This document shows, piece by piece, positions 8,795 to 17,918 of a stretch of 64,000 nucleotides of DNA. Both the position numbers and the translations under genes were made by a program. Below the pieces are notes generated by a model that did no database searches, was not told where the DNA came from, and saw only the letters and a list, made by a program, of their open reading frames with translations. This stretch comes from Natrinema ejinorense (lineage in GTDB: Archaea > Halobacteriota > Halobacteria > Halobacteriales > Natrialbaceae), in NCBI RefSeq assembly GCF_002494345.1, contig NZ_NXNI01000001.1, positions 3,472,001-3,536,000 on the forward strand, written 5' to 3'. Position 1 is the stretch's first letter, and each line of letters starts with the position of its first letter.

Positions 8795-9673
8795 ATGAAT
8801 AGGAATGGTAGAAATATAGCTGTTCCCTCTGTCAGCTCTCGAGTAGCAACCGTGGTGCTACTCGAGAGTCGCCTCCTCTCGCGGTCCGTAACGAATTGGG
8901 TGCTTACCGCAGGCGTGCTCTCGCTCGTCGTCGGGCCGATATGGCGCGTACTCGGTAGTGATATCGGGTCCGAACGGGTGACCCCGTTTCTCGTTCTCGA
9001 GTCGGGACAGTCAGCCACCGCCCGGTACTGGCTCGAGACGGCGGATCTCCTCGTGCTTCTCTTGCCTCTGATCGCGTTCCTCTATGGGTACGAGGCGTTC
9101 CCGAAGGAACGGGAGCGCGGGACGCTATTCATACTCGGATCAGCACCGCTAACTCGGCGAGACGTACTGATAGCTAAAGTTGCCGCCAGAGTCGCCTGGC
9201 TCGCAGCAGCTATCGGTCTCGGCGTGCTCCTTTCCGGGATCGGATTAATATTACTCGTTGGGGGGTTCGATCCGGTCGGCCATCTTCTGGCAGGACTGAT
9301 CACGATCATTTTCGCTGGCGGTCTCCTCACGGTTGGCAGTAGTCTCTCCGTGTACTGCTCGACGCGCTGGGCCTGTCTCACGGGGATTGTTTTCGGGTAT
9401 CTTGGCCTGGAATTCGCTGGTGCGCTTTTGCTCTCTCGCGTCTCTTCGCTCGTCGTCATCCACCCGTTTCAGGCGTACGTGACGCTGATTGCGGCCCCGT
9501 TTGATACCATGTACCCGTCTCTTACCGCCTCTCTGAGTGATGGGTCCGTCACCGAGTATAGTTTCGGACCGTTTTTCACACCGTCTCTCGCGCTTCCGGT
9601 CCTCGTTGGCTGGATCTGTGGACCGGTAGTGCTCGGTCACCGCCGGTTTCGCCGAGAAGTGATCGGTGCATGA
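8795..9673 (+). CDS. ABC-2 type permease, first of two
   Basis: About 292 aa with six predicted helices, beginning after the LLESRLLSRSVTNWVLTAGV segment. The cytoplasmic motif YEAFPKERERGTLFILGSAPLTRRDVLIAK is the hallmark loop of ABC-2 permeases. A second ATG at 8789 gives two more residues. A perfect 13-bp hairpin lies within codons 14-25. The final ATGA overlaps the second permease gene, so the cassette encodes two different permeases and one ATPase, a heterodimeric exporter layout. Many codons end in T or A, unlike the flanking ribosomal genes, which suggests a transferred segment. Confidence 0.85.
   Translation: MNRNGRNIAVPSVSSRVATVVLLESRLLSRSVTNWVLTAGVLSLVVGPIWRVLGSDIGSERVTPFLVLESGQSATARYWLETADLLVLLLPLIAFLYGYEAFPKERERGTLFILGSAPLTRRDVLIAKVAARVAWLAAAIGLGVLLSGIGLILLVGGFDPVGHLLAGLITIIFAGGLLTVGSSLSVYCSTRWACLTGIVFGYLGLEFAGALLLSRVSSLVVIHPFQAYVTLIAAPFDTMYPSLTASLSDGSVTEYSFGPFFTPSLALPVLVGWICGPVVLGHRRFRREVIGA
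8836..8868. repeat. Perfect 13-bp inverted repeat inside the permease gene start
   Basis: The arms CTCTCGAGTAGCA (8836-8848) and TGCTACTCGAGAG (8856-8868) are exactly complementary, with a 7-nt loop. The repeat lies about 40-75 nt into the message, where a stem could affect initiation or mark an operator. Confidence 0.7.
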
Positions 9674-10632
9674 GTCCGGATCGAACCCGACTGTTTGGTC
9701 GGTTATCGTCGCCGAATCAGCGGCATACGTGCCGCGCACTTGCGGGAGTGTTCCAAGCCGAAATTCGACGATATCGCTGGTCTCGAAAGCTGCTCCTTCT
9801 TGCAGCACTCCTTTCCGTATCGGTTTGGACCGCTGTAACGAGCGTGCAACCGATCTACGGTAGCAACGGTGTTCGGGGTGGTACGTATATTTCTCTTACC
9901 CAGCCAGAAACGTTCGACGGCGTCTATGGAGTGTTTGCACTCGTAGATTCCTGGTATTCGTTACTGGTACTGCTACCACCGGTTGGTCTCTTGTTCGGCT
10001 ATGGAACGATCGTTCAGGCCCGTGAATCCGGTCGTCTCGAGATTGTCCTGTCACTTCCGTGTACCCGTCGGACTATTCTCCTCGGAACGGTTCTCGCGCG
10101 AATGGCCGTGTTCTCGTTCGTCGTTCTTCTCTCGTTGGCCGTCGGGTGGCTCGCCATCTGGAGTCGGTTCGAAACGGTATCGGCGTGGCGGTACCTCGTG
10201 CTGTCGGTCGTGACGTTAGCCTACGGTCTCGTCTGGATAAGCATCGGTGTCGCGATCTCGACGTCGTTCTCGACGGCACGACGGGCGGCGGCAACCGTCT
10301 TCATCACCGTTGTCGGATTCACGTTCAACTGGCACGAGGGGGTGGTTACCGGTCTCGGTTTCCATCCCACTGGCCACGCAATCAACCCACAGCAGGCGTA
10401 CTTCGTACTTGTCTCGACGCCGTATTCGGACCTCTTCCCAAGGGTCCATATCGATAGCGCGATGGGTATCGATCGGTTTAGCGTTTCCTTCTTTAGTACC
10501 GACCTTGCGGATATCACCGCAAACACTCCGATACACTTCTCGTGGCCAGTTGCGACGGTCGTGCTCGTTCTGTGGATCGTCGTCCCATTGTCCTATGCAT
10601 GCTGGCGTTTCGAACGAATGGAACTCACCTGA
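9670..10632 (+). CDS. ABC-2 type permease, second of two
   Basis: A 320-aa membrane protein translationally coupled to the preceding permease. After a cytoplasmic N-terminus ending AGVFQAEIRRYRWSRK there are six hydrophobic segments; QARESGRLEIVLSLPCTRRTILLGTVLAR is the conserved loop of the family and matches the first permease in position. Two large outside loops (PIYGSNGVRGGTYISLTQP and the stretch near FPRVHIDSAMGIDRF) could contact the substrate. The ATPase gene follows after 13 bases. The substrate is unknown; the decayed secreted-protein gene upstream is one possible former client. Confidence 0.85.
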   Translation: MSPDRTRLFGRLSSPNQRHTCRALAGVFQAEIRRYRWSRKLLLLAALLSVSVWTAVTSVQPIYGSNGVRGGTYISLTQPETFDGVYGVFALVDSWYSLLVLLPPVGLLFGYGTIVQARESGRLEIVLSLPCTRRTILLGTVLARMAVFSFVVLLSLAVGWLAIWSRFETVSAWRYLVLSVVTLAYGLVWISIGVAISTSFSTARRAAATVFITVVGFTFNWHEGVVTGLGFHPTGHAINPQQAYFVLVSTPYSDLFPRVHIDSAMGIDRFSVSFFSTDLADITANTPIHFSWPVATVVLVLWIVVPLSYACWRFERMELT

Positions 10633-10645
10633 GATCCCTCAACCA

Positions 10646-11587
10646 ATGACCCACCAACCGCCTAACCCCCACGCGATCGACCTCGACGCCGTTACACGAA
10701 CGTTCGGTGATGTCACCGCCGTCGCGGACCTCGACCTCACCGTCCGTCGCGGCGAGTTGTATGGCTTCCTCGGTCCCAACGGTGCGGGAAAGACGACGAC
10801 GATCGGGCTCCTGTTAAACTTTCTACAGCCGACTCGCGGGAACGTCCGTCTATTCGGCCACGACCCTCGAGACGAAGAAGTCGCGGTCAAGACTCGTACT
10901 GGAGCGCTCCCACAGGGGTTTACACCGTACTCCAGACTCACCGGGCGTGAACATCTCGAATTCGTTCGTTCGGTATACGGCGTCGACGCCGACCTCGACC
11001 GGTTCTTGAAACGCGTTGGTCTGCTCGAGGCGGCCGATCGGAACGCGGGAGCGTACTCTCACGGAATGACCCGCCGCCTCGGACTGGCGATGGCGCTCGT
11101 CGGGAGCCCGGATCTCCTGATCCTCGACGAACCGATTGCCGGACTCGATCCGGAGGGTGCCAGACGAGTTCGCGAAATCATTCGCGAGGAGAACGAACGC
11201 GGGGTGACCGTGTTCGTCTCTTCACATCAACTCACCCACGTTGAAGCGCTCTGTGACCGTGTCGGGATACTCAAAGATGGTCGACTACTGATGCAGTCGT
11301 CTATCGCGGATCTCAGAGCCGAACTCGACAGTGCGTCATCCCTTATCGTCACGGTCGAAACGAAGCCAGTCCCGTCTTCAGTCCGAGCGCGCGTGCGGGC
11401 AGTAGATGGTGTTCAAGATGCCCGGACCACAGGCGAGAAACTGATCGTCGACTATTCCGGCCCGGATACACACGCCGAGATTATCTCGGAACTCGCCGAG
11501 TCCGAATGCGGTATCGCGGACTTCGAAATCGAACGGGCATCACTCGAAGACGCGTTCGCAGCCGCTATTGACAGCAACGGAAATTGA
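10646..11587 (+). CDS. ABC transporter ATP-binding protein
   Basis: A 313-aa ATPase with Walker A GPNGAGKTT (residues 43-51), signature YSHGMTRRL, Walker B LLILDEPIAGLDP and switch histidine in SSHQLTHVE. The open frame extends much further upstream, but that part lies antisense or out of frame within the permease gene; the ATG at 10646, 13 bases after the permease stop, fits the family start. The C-terminal 90 residues form the accessory domain usual in ABC-2 ATPases. Together with the two upstream permeases it makes a complete exporter. Confidence 0.9.
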   Translation: MTHQPPNPHAIDLDAVTRTFGDVTAVADLDLTVRRGELYGFLGPNGAGKTTTIGLLLNFLQPTRGNVRLFGHDPRDEEVAVKTRTGALPQGFTPYSRLTGREHLEFVRSVYGVDADLDRFLKRVGLLEAADRNAGAYSHGMTRRLGLAMALVGSPDLLILDEPIAGLDPEGARRVREIIREENERGVTVFVSSHQLTHVEALCDRVGILKDGRLLMQSSIADLRAELDSASSLIVTVETKPVPSSVRARVRAVDGVQDARTTGEKLIVDYSGPDTHAEIISELAESECGIADFEIERASLEDAFAAAIDSNGN

Positions 11588-11626
11588 ACACGGAAATAGT
11601 TCTACCAGGAGGCGTGGGGGTATTGT

Positions 11627-12106
11627 TCAGATTAGCTGGTTCCAGCAGTATGCGTAGCTCTGCAGCCATGTTTCACCGGTTGCTGGATCGGCGTTTCTAA
11701 AGCAGTTTCCAAACCGGGAGGTACGTCGTTGTATCTCTTGAAAGAGACGTTCGACAGTGCTCCGATTTCCATGTGTTTCGTATCGAAATCGAAGCCCGAG
11801 GTGATGGAGTGTAGCGTTGAGCCATGGAACGGAATCGACGAGAAACACGGCATCTTCGATGTCGTGTTTCTCGCTGAGTTCGTGGGGAAACATCTCAGGA
11901 AGTGCGGTTGTACGCGTTGGATAGTGCTTGAAATGGAGAAATTCGTTGGTTTCGGGGTCGACAGCAGCATACAGCCAGTAGTGCCGATCGTCGAGTTGGA
12001 TCATGATTTCGTCGAGCGCAACGTGATCCGGCTGGCTTCCCGTTGTCGGCTGTAGATCGGCTTTCTGTACCCAATTATGGATCGTCGATCTCGCCCGTTC
12101 GACCTG
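11627..12106 (-). mobile_element. 5'-truncated IS6-like (ISH14-type) transposase
   Basis: The last about 160 codons of the 11627-12514 frame are a haloarchaeal IS6-family transposase: VERARSTIHNWVQKADLQP, then a DDE triad read as Asp in VALDEIM, Asp in VFLVDSVP and Glu in RLFQEIQRR, and the ending SYAYCWNQLI. Intact relatives have about 50 more residues before VERARST, including the helix-turn-helix. Here these are replaced by sequence from another gene, so the element is inactive unless complemented. Terminal inverted repeats could not be identified. The family assignment comes from recalled motif patterns. Confidence 0.8.
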
Positions 12107-12574
12107 CAGGTAATAGTGTGCCATTCCGTCAACGTCTCTCATTCGCCCGTTGATAGAATGGAGAAACTTGAACACCCGCTGTCTGCCGTACTCCTCGAGC
12201 GGCGGAAGCAGCGAGTCCATTCTCACCCTGATCTCGGTCGGCTCGAGTCCGTCGGCGTCCGTCTCGTAGGATTCGATGGCGTTCGAGATAGCGATGCCGA
12301 GTTCGGCGAGAGTTTTGGTCTCGGTCGAGACCGGTTCGATCGACGGTGGTGCCGTCACCCCGGCCGCCGCGGTACTCCTGGCCTGCGTGTCGTAGGTGAC
12401 GACCGAACGCGTCTTCAACCCGCCGTCCTCGACGAACCACGAGACGCGGTGGGGGCCGCCGGTCATCGAGACGAGGGCGCGTCGCCGGTCCCGCTCGACC
12501 CCACAGCCCATCAACTACTGACAGGCGTTCCGACGTTGGTCGGGACGAACGGAACCGACGACGAGAACGCTCAC
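12107..12574 (-). pseudogene. Disrupted DUF7504-like gene (in-frame TAG, 3' end lost)
   Basis: From a GTG at 12574 the frame reads VSVLVVGSVRPDQRRNACQ, meets a TAG at 12515-12517, and continues LMGCGVERDRRRALVSMTGG ... TLAELGIAISNAIESYE ... RVFKFLHSINGRMRDVDGMA. This succession resembles haloarchaeal DUF7504 (KaiC/RecA-like) proteins: an N-terminal strand, an ELGI..S segment and an FLH...R core. At about residue 136 of the 11627-12514 frame it runs without a break into the transposase, so its 3' end was replaced by the insertion sequence. A TATA-like element lies at 12593-12600. The family name is tentative. Confidence 0.6.
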
Positions 12575-12806
12575 CTTCCGATGCTTCGGTCGCAATAATA
12601 CGTCGGAGAATCCCTCCCTGTTCCCTGAGCAGTCCGTTCCAGAGAGCATTACTGATATGTTTCGCTATCCTATACCATAATGTAGTGGATATTTGGGTCA
12701 AAATGTGTGGCCTCAGGCATCGTGCAGCCGCGAGAACGATTCTGAGGTCGTCGGGTGGTTCCGTCGGTCGTATCACCTGCCGGACGAGCCGTTCGGGTGC
12801 GGTGAC

Positions 12807-13562
12807 TCAGTCGGCGGCGCGTTGCCCGTTACCGACGTACGAGCGGGTCGCGTCGACGAGGACCTGGCGGTAGGTGCTCGTATCGGGTTCCCGCACGAGT
12901 TCCCGGAATCGGCGTTTGAACCCCTCGAAGTCGATTTCGGGGGCGTCCATCGCGGCCGCGTGTGCGAGGTCGTACAAGCGGTGGTCCTCGTCGACGAGGT
13001 CGTGTCGTTCCGCGAGCGCCAACGCGAACGCCGCGTTGACGGCCGTAATCTCCGGATCGGCGCTCGCGGAGAGCCGCTCGAAGCCCGGTCGCGGCGGCGT
13101 CCCCGGGCGGTCGGCGACTGCCGTCGCGAGACTCGACTCGAGGAAGGCGAGCAGTTTCTCGCCGGGGCCGACCGAGAGCGTGATGTCGTCGGCGTAGATG
13201 TCTTTCATGTGGTTTGCGATCTGGTAACAGTGTGAGAGCTTGCGCCGCTCGACGCTCTTGCCGGCCAGGGCGAGATAGAGGACCTCTTCGGTCGACTGGG
13301 TGTGGGAGGGGTGTTGCTGTTCGTGGCGGGCCATGTGGGCGAACTCGTGGAGGGCGAGTTCGCGCGCCATCGCCGAGGAGGCGGCCTGTCTCGAGATGTT
13401 GAGGACGTGACGGTCGTCGTAGTGGGCGGCCCAGGTCCGTTCGTCGGGGTCGTCCCGGAGCTGGACGTGGACCGGCAAGGAGAGCTCCTGTTCGGTTTCG
13501 AAGAGGTCGCGGGCACTGAGGAACGGTGCGGTCGGGCCCGATCCCTGGACGCGTATATCCAT
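12807..13562 (-). CDS. DUF5781 family protein with HEXXH metalloprotease-like motif
   Basis: A 251-aa protein from the ATG at 13562 (MDIRVQGSGPTAPFLSARD); an upstream in-frame extension of 45 residues has the composition of non-coding DNA and was left out. Residues 72-76 are HEFAH followed by MARHEQQHPSH, a zinc metallopeptidase motif with extra histidines. The family is restricted to haloarchaea as far as I recall and lies next to the EF-2 gene, as here (divergent, 254 bases apart). The function is not established; a zinc-dependent peptidase is suggested by the motif alone. Confidence 0.82.
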   Translation of the reverse strand: MDIRVQGSGPTAPFLSARDLFETEQELSLPVHVQLRDDPDERTWAAHYDDRHVLNISRQAASSAMARELALHEFAHMARHEQQHPSHTQSTEEVLYLALAGKSVERRKLSHCYQIANHMKDIYADDITLSVGPGEKLLAFLESSLATAVADRPGTPPRPGFERLSASADPEITAVNAAFALALAERHDLVDEDHRLYDLAHAAAMDAPEIDFEGFKRRFRELVREPDTSTYRQVLVDATRSYVGNGQRAAD

Positions 13563-13785
13563 GTGTGCTCTTAGCAAGGGGCCGACGGAATTTGACTCTT
13601 TTGTGCGGTCGTCCGGGGCAGGTTCGCGTGTCTCCGTCGATACCGGTTCCGTCGAACGCCGCTCGAGGGCCGTCGATCGGAGCGGACGGCCCTCCATTAT
13701 GAGACGGATTCACTCACTCAAATTGGATATTTCACCGCTCGCGACGGGAAACGCGACGAAATCCGGCGGCGACGAAACACTACCC

Positions 13786-13791
13786 TTTTGA
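13786..13791 (+). promoter_or_regulatory. Promoter element of the EF-2 gene
   Basis: The bases ttttga lie 26-31 nt before the EF-2 ATG at 13817, in the expected TATA-box position. The match to the consensus is weak. Confidence 0.35.
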
Positions 13792-13816
13792 CCCCGCTGG
13801 CGGTATTGGGGGATAT

Positions 13817-16003
13817 ATGGGCCGACGCAAGAAGATCGTCCAGGAGTGTGAACGGCTGATGGACGACCCGGAGAACATCCGGAACATCGCCATCGCCGCT
13901 CACGTTGACCACGGGAAAACGACGCTGACAGACAATCTGCTGGCAGGTGCCGGCATGATCTCCGACGAGACTGCCGGCGAGCAGCTCGCGATGGACACCG
14001 AGGAAGACGAGCAGGAACGCGGGATCACCATCGACGCGGCGAACGTTTCGATGACCCACGAGTATGAGGATCAGAACCACCTGATCAACCTCATCGACAC
14101 GCCGGGCCACGTCGACTTCGGTGGCGACGTGACCCGAGCGATGCGCGCCGTCGACGGTGCGCTCGTCGTCGTCGACGCCGTCGAAGGGGCGATGCCCCAG
14201 ACCGAGACGGTGCTTCGGCAGGCGCTCCGAGAGGGCGTCAAGCCGACCCTGTTCATCAACAAGGTCGACCGCCTCATCTCCGAGCTCCAGGAGGGGCCCG
14301 AGGAGATGCAGGAGCGACTCCTCGCGGTCATCCGCGACGTCAACGAACTCATCCGCGGGATGACCGAGGACATGGACGACATCGACGACTGGACAGTCTC
14401 CGTCGAAGAGGGGACCGTCGGTTTCGGCTCCGCACTGTACAAGTGGGGCGTCTCCATGCCGTCGATGCAGCGCACCGGGATGGACTTCGCCGAGATCATG
14501 GAACTCGAGCGCGCCGACAAGCGTCAAGAGCTCCACGAGCGGACGCCGCTGTCGGACGTCGTGCTCGACATGGTCTGTGAGCACTTCCCGAACCCGGTCA
14601 ACGCACAGCCCCGTCGTATTCCGCGTATCTGGCGCGGCGACGCCGAGTCGGATCTCGCCGACTCGATGCGCCTCGTCGACGAGGACGGCGAGGTCGTCCT
14701 GATGGTCACCGACATCGCGATGGACCCCCACGCGGGCGAAGTCGCCAGTGGCCGCGTCTTCTCGGGCACCCTCGAGAAGGGGCAGGAACTGTACGTCTCC
14801 GGGACGGCGGGCAAGAACCGCGTCCAGTCCGTGGGCGTCTACATGGGTGGCGAGCGCGAGGAAGTCGAGGAAGTTCCAGCCGGAAACATCGCCGCCGTCA
14901 CCGGTCTCAAGGACGCGATCGCCGGCTCGACCGTCTCCAGCGTCGAGATGACGCCGTTCGAGACGATCGAGCACATCTCCGAGCCGGTCATTACGAAGTC
15001 CGTCGAGGCGAAGAACATGGACGACCTGCCGAAGCTGATCGAGACGCTCCGACAGGTCTCCAAGGAGGACCCGACGATCCAGATCGAGATCAACGAGGAG
15101 ACGGGCGAACACCTGATCTCCGGGCAGGGTGAGCTCCACCTCGAGGTCATCACCCAGCGTATCGAGAAGAACCAGGGCATCCCGGTCAACACCGGCGAAC
15201 CGATCGTCGTCTACCGCGAGCAGCCCCAGGAGGCCAGCGACCAGGTCGAGGGGATCTCGCCGAACCGACACAACCGCTTCTACATCTCCATCGAACCGAT
15301 GACGGACGACCTCGTCGAGACGATCCAGCTCGGCGAGGCCTCGATGGACATGCCCGAGCAGGACCGCCGCGAGGCCCTGCAGGAGGCCGGCATGGACAAG
15401 GATACGTCCCAGAACGTCGAGCACATGCACGGGACGAACATCCTCATCGACGACACGAAGGGGATCCAGCACCTGAACGAGACGATGGAACTCGTGATCG
15501 AGGGGCTCGAGGAAGCCCTCGACAACGGTCCGCTGGCGAACGAGCCGGTGCAGGGGACGCTCATCCGTCTCCACGACGCGCGACTCCACGAGGACACCAT
15601 CCACCGCGGTCCGGCACAGGTCATCCCCGCGACCCGAAACGCGCTCCACAAGGCGCTCATCGACGGTCGGATCAAGATGCTCGAGCCGATGCAGGACGTC
15701 CGCATCGACGTGCCCAACGACCACATGGGCGCAGCCTCGGGCGAGATTCAGGGCCGCCGTGGCCGCGTCGACGACATGTACCAGGAAGGCGATCTGATGG
15801 TCGTCGAGGGCATCGCGCCCGTCGGCGAGATGATCGGCTTCGCGAGCGACATTCGCTCCGCAACCGAGGGCCGCGCCTCCTGGAACACCGAGAACGCCGG
15901 CTTCGAGGTCATGTCCGACTCGCTCCAGCGCGACAAGATCATGGAGATCCGCGAGCGCAAGGGCATGAAGCTCGAGTTGCCGCCGAGCATCGACTACATA
16001 TAA
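13817..16003 (+). CDS. fusA: Translation elongation factor EF-2
   Basis: A 728-aa archaeal EF-2, full length. The GTPase domain shows AHVDHGKTT (residues 28-36), RGITIDAA (switch I region), DTPGHVDF and NKVD. The diphthamide site is His596 in [15 protein letters not shown]. Domains II-V follow in the usual order, and the end [14 protein letters not shown] is typical. It drives ribosome translocation. The gene normally belongs to the rpsL-rpsG-EF-2 group; here it is separated from rpsG by the accessory segment and has its own upstream element. The long open frame on the opposite strand is an artefact of GC-rich codon use. Confidence 0.99.
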   Translation: MGRRKKIVQECERLMDDPENIRNIAIAAHVDHGKTTLTDNLLAGAGMISDETAGEQLAMDTEEDEQERGITIDAANVSMTHEYEDQNHLINLIDTPGHVDFGGDVTRAMRAVDGALVVVDAVEGAMPQTETVLRQALREGVKPTLFINKVDRLISELQEGPEEMQERLLAVIRDVNELIRGMTEDMDDIDDWTVSVEEGTVGFGSALYKWGVSMPSMQRTGMDFAEIMELERADKRQELHERTPLSDVVLDMVCEHFPNPVNAQPRRIPRIWRGDAESDLADSMRLVDEDGEVVLMVTDIAMDPHAGEVASGRVFSGTLEKGQELYVSGTAGKNRVQSVGVYMGGEREEVEEVPAGNIAAVTGLKDAIAGSTVSSVEMTPFETIEHISEPVITKSVEAKNMDDLPKLIETLRQVSKEDPTIQIEINEETGEHLISGQGELHLEVITQRIEKNQGIPVNTGEPIVVYREQPQEASDQVEGISPNRHNRFYISIEPMTDDLVETIQLGEASMDMPEQDRREALQEAGMDKDTSQNVEHMHGTNILIDDTKGIQHLNETMELVIEGLEEALDNGPLANEPVQGTLIRLHDARLHEDTIHRGPAQVIPATRNALHKALIDGRIKMLEPMQDVRIDVPNDHMGAASGEIQGRRGRVDDMYQEGDLMVVEGIAPVGEMIGFASDIRSATEGRASWNTENAGFEVMSDSLQRDKIMEIRERKGMKLELPPSIDYI

Positions 16004-16149
16004 CTCGCTGCCGACTCGCTTTCGGATCGCTCTCCGTTCGTTCGAATCGGGCTCTCGAGGGCCCCAACTCTCGGGTGCCCTCTCTCCGAACTGAGCCGTT
16101 TCCTCCCGCCGGTGGCTCATTCGGCCCGAAGCGACGACACCCCGTGTCG

Positions 16150-16293
16150 TTACGCTGTCAAGATCTTTACGTAGAGAGGAATCATCACCAGTGCAGTCAG
16201 CAGCGCGAGTAACCACGAGAACAGGAGCATCCCGAGGATCATCAGTATTCCGACGACGGATGCGATTACTTTCTGATGGATACTGACGTGCAT
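16150..16293 (-). CDS. Small two-helix membrane protein (47 aa)
   Basis: An ATG at 16293 opens a 47-codon frame ending in TAA at 16150. After MHVSIHQK the protein is hydrophobic throughout: VIASVVGILMILGMLLF, SWLLALLTALVMIPLYV, then KILTA. It should form one long or two short membrane helices. A minus-strand AAACTATACTC element at 16315-16324 sits 22-31 nt before the ATG, the usual leaderless geometry, which supports a real gene. It is convergent with EF-2 and oriented like serS. No family was recognised. Confidence 0.65.
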   Translation of the reverse strand: MHVSIHQKVIASVVGILMILGMLLFSWLLALLTALVMIPLYVKILTA

Positions 16294-16425
16294 ACATATC
16301 AGTGTCGTTTCCAGAGTATAGTTTTTCCGCTGTCAGAACGGCGACCGTCGATCACGGCACTCGAGCGGGGTCCGCGCTCGACGTGACATCGCGTTACGCG
16401 TCAGTGCCGGACGACCGAACGGCGC

Positions 16426-17805
16426 TCACTCTCGCTCGCCTGCACCCACCGCGGATTCGCCGACCTTCTCGTGGCCCTCGATGCGTTCCTTGCCGCCCAT
16501 GTACGGCCGCAGGGGCTCGGGGATCGTCACCGTGCCGTCCTCGTTCTGGTAGTACTCGAGGATGGCGACCATGACCCGGGGGATCGCGAGCCCGGAGGCG
16601 TTCAGGGTGTGCAGATACTCGGCCGATTCGTGGCGCTCGGGCCGGTAACGCAGGCCGGCGCGGCGGGCCTGGAAGTCCTCGAAGTTCGAGGCCGAGGAGA
16701 CCTCGAGCCAGCGGCCGCCCTCGTCGGGGCCGTCGTCCATGTCGTCGCCGGGAGCCCAGACCTCGATGTCGTAGGTCTTGGCGCTGGCGAAGGTCAGGTC
16801 GCCGGTACAGAGATCGAGGATGCGGTAGGGGAGCTCGAGCCGTTTGAGAACTTCTTCGGCTTCCCCGAGGAGTTCCTCGAGGCGGTCGTAGCTCTCCTCG
16901 GGCTCGACGAAGTTGACGAGTTCGACCTTGTTGAACTGGTGGACGCGGACGATGCCTCGCGTTTCGGTGCCGTGCTCGCCGGCCTCACGGCGGAAGTTCG
17001 GCGTGTAGGCCTGGTGTTTCAGCGGGAGGTCGTCGTCCAGCAGGATCTCGCCGGCGTACATGTTGGTGACGGGGACCTCCGCGGTGGGACAGAGCCAGAG
17101 GTCGTCGTCCTCGTACGCTTCCTCGTTGCTCCCGCCCAGCCGGTAGGCGTCGTCGGCGAACTTCGGGAGCTGGCCGGTACCCCGCATGGACGTGCTCTTG
17201 ACTGGAACCGGCGGGAAGACGTCGACGTACCCCTGCTCGCGGTGGACGTCCATCATGAACTGGATCAGGGCGTGTTCGAGCTGTGCGCCCTCTCCTTTGA
17301 GGAAGTAAAAGCCCGCGCCGGTGGTCTTGGCGGCGCGTTCCTCGTCGATGATGTCCAGTTCCTCGCCGAGTTCGTAGTGGGGGGTGACCTCGTCGGGGAG
17401 GTCGTGGGGTTCGTCGAAGCCCCACCGTCGGTCCTCGACGTTGTGGCGTTCGTCGACGCCCAGCGGAACGCTCTCGTGGGGGATCTGTGGGATCTCGAAC
17501 AGCCGTTCCCGGAGTTCGTCCTCGAGGGCTGCGCCCTCGTCCTCGATTTCCTCGATCTCGGCTTTGAGTTCCCGCGAGCGCTCGAGGGCTTCCTCGCGCT
17601 CTTCGTCTTTCCCTTCGGCGACGAGTTCGCCGATCTTCTTCGAGACCTGATTGCGGTCGTGGCGCAGGTCGTCGCCGCGGGCTTTCAGCTCCCGCCAGCG
17701 TTCGTCGAGTTCGAGGAACTCGTCGACATCGACGTCAGCCCCACGGTCGTCGAGGGCCTCGCGTACCTCGTCGGGGTTCTCGCGCAGATAGGTCCGGTCG
17801 AGCAT
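16426..17805 (-). CDS. serS: Serine--tRNA ligase
   Basis: A 459-aa class II synthetase. It starts MLDRTYLRENPDEVREAL, and the first 110 residues are the long coiled-coil arm that holds tRNA-Ser (RWRELKARGDDLRHDRNQV ... LEDELRERLFEIPQIPH). Motif 2 is FRREAGEHGTETRGIVRVHQF and motif 3 is GLAIPRVMVAILE; SSASNFEDFQARRAGLRYR is the serine-site signature. This is the common bacterial-like form, not the methanogen type. The open frame continues 46 codons upstream, but those residues are unlike the family. It is divergent from the PhoU/TrkA-C gene. Confidence 0.97.
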   Translation of the reverse strand: MLDRTYLRENPDEVREALDDRGADVDVDEFLELDERWRELKARGDDLRHDRNQVSKKIGELVAEGKDEEREEALERSRELKAEIEEIEDEGAALEDELRERLFEIPQIPHESVPLGVDERHNVEDRRWGFDEPHDLPDEVTPHYELGEELDIIDEERAAKTTGAGFYFLKGEGAQLEHALIQFMMDVHREQGYVDVFPPVPVKSTSMRGTGQLPKFADDAYRLGGSNEEAYEDDDLWLCPTAEVPVTNMYAGEILLDDDLPLKHQAYTPNFRREAGEHGTETRGIVRVHQFNKVELVNFVEPEESYDRLEELLGEAEEVLKRLELPYRILDLCTGDLTFASAKTYDIEVWAPGDDMDDGPDEGGRWLEVSSASNFEDFQARRAGLRYRPERHESAEYLHTLNASGLAIPRVMVAILEYYQNEDGTVTIPEPLRPYMGGKERIEGHEKVGESAVGAGERE

Positions 17806-17918
17806 TGATCGTGCGTTCTTCGCGCCCGGGCAAAACCGTGTCGGAAGGGCGTCCGCCGGGCGCACCGCAACCGGCCGGCGGGAAACGCTTTTTTGGTCGG
17901 CGGGTCGACTCTCGAGGT

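Noticed and set aside
12129-12776. 215-aa minus-strand frame upstream of the transposase
   Set aside because: It overlaps the DUF7504-like sequence in a different frame; the DUF7504-like reading makes sense, this one does not.
13718-16297. 859-aa open frame on the minus strand opposite EF-2
   Set aside because: It mirrors the EF-2 gene codon for codon, with valine/aspartate/leucine-rich composition typical of antisense frames in GC-rich DNA, and EF-2 is certain.
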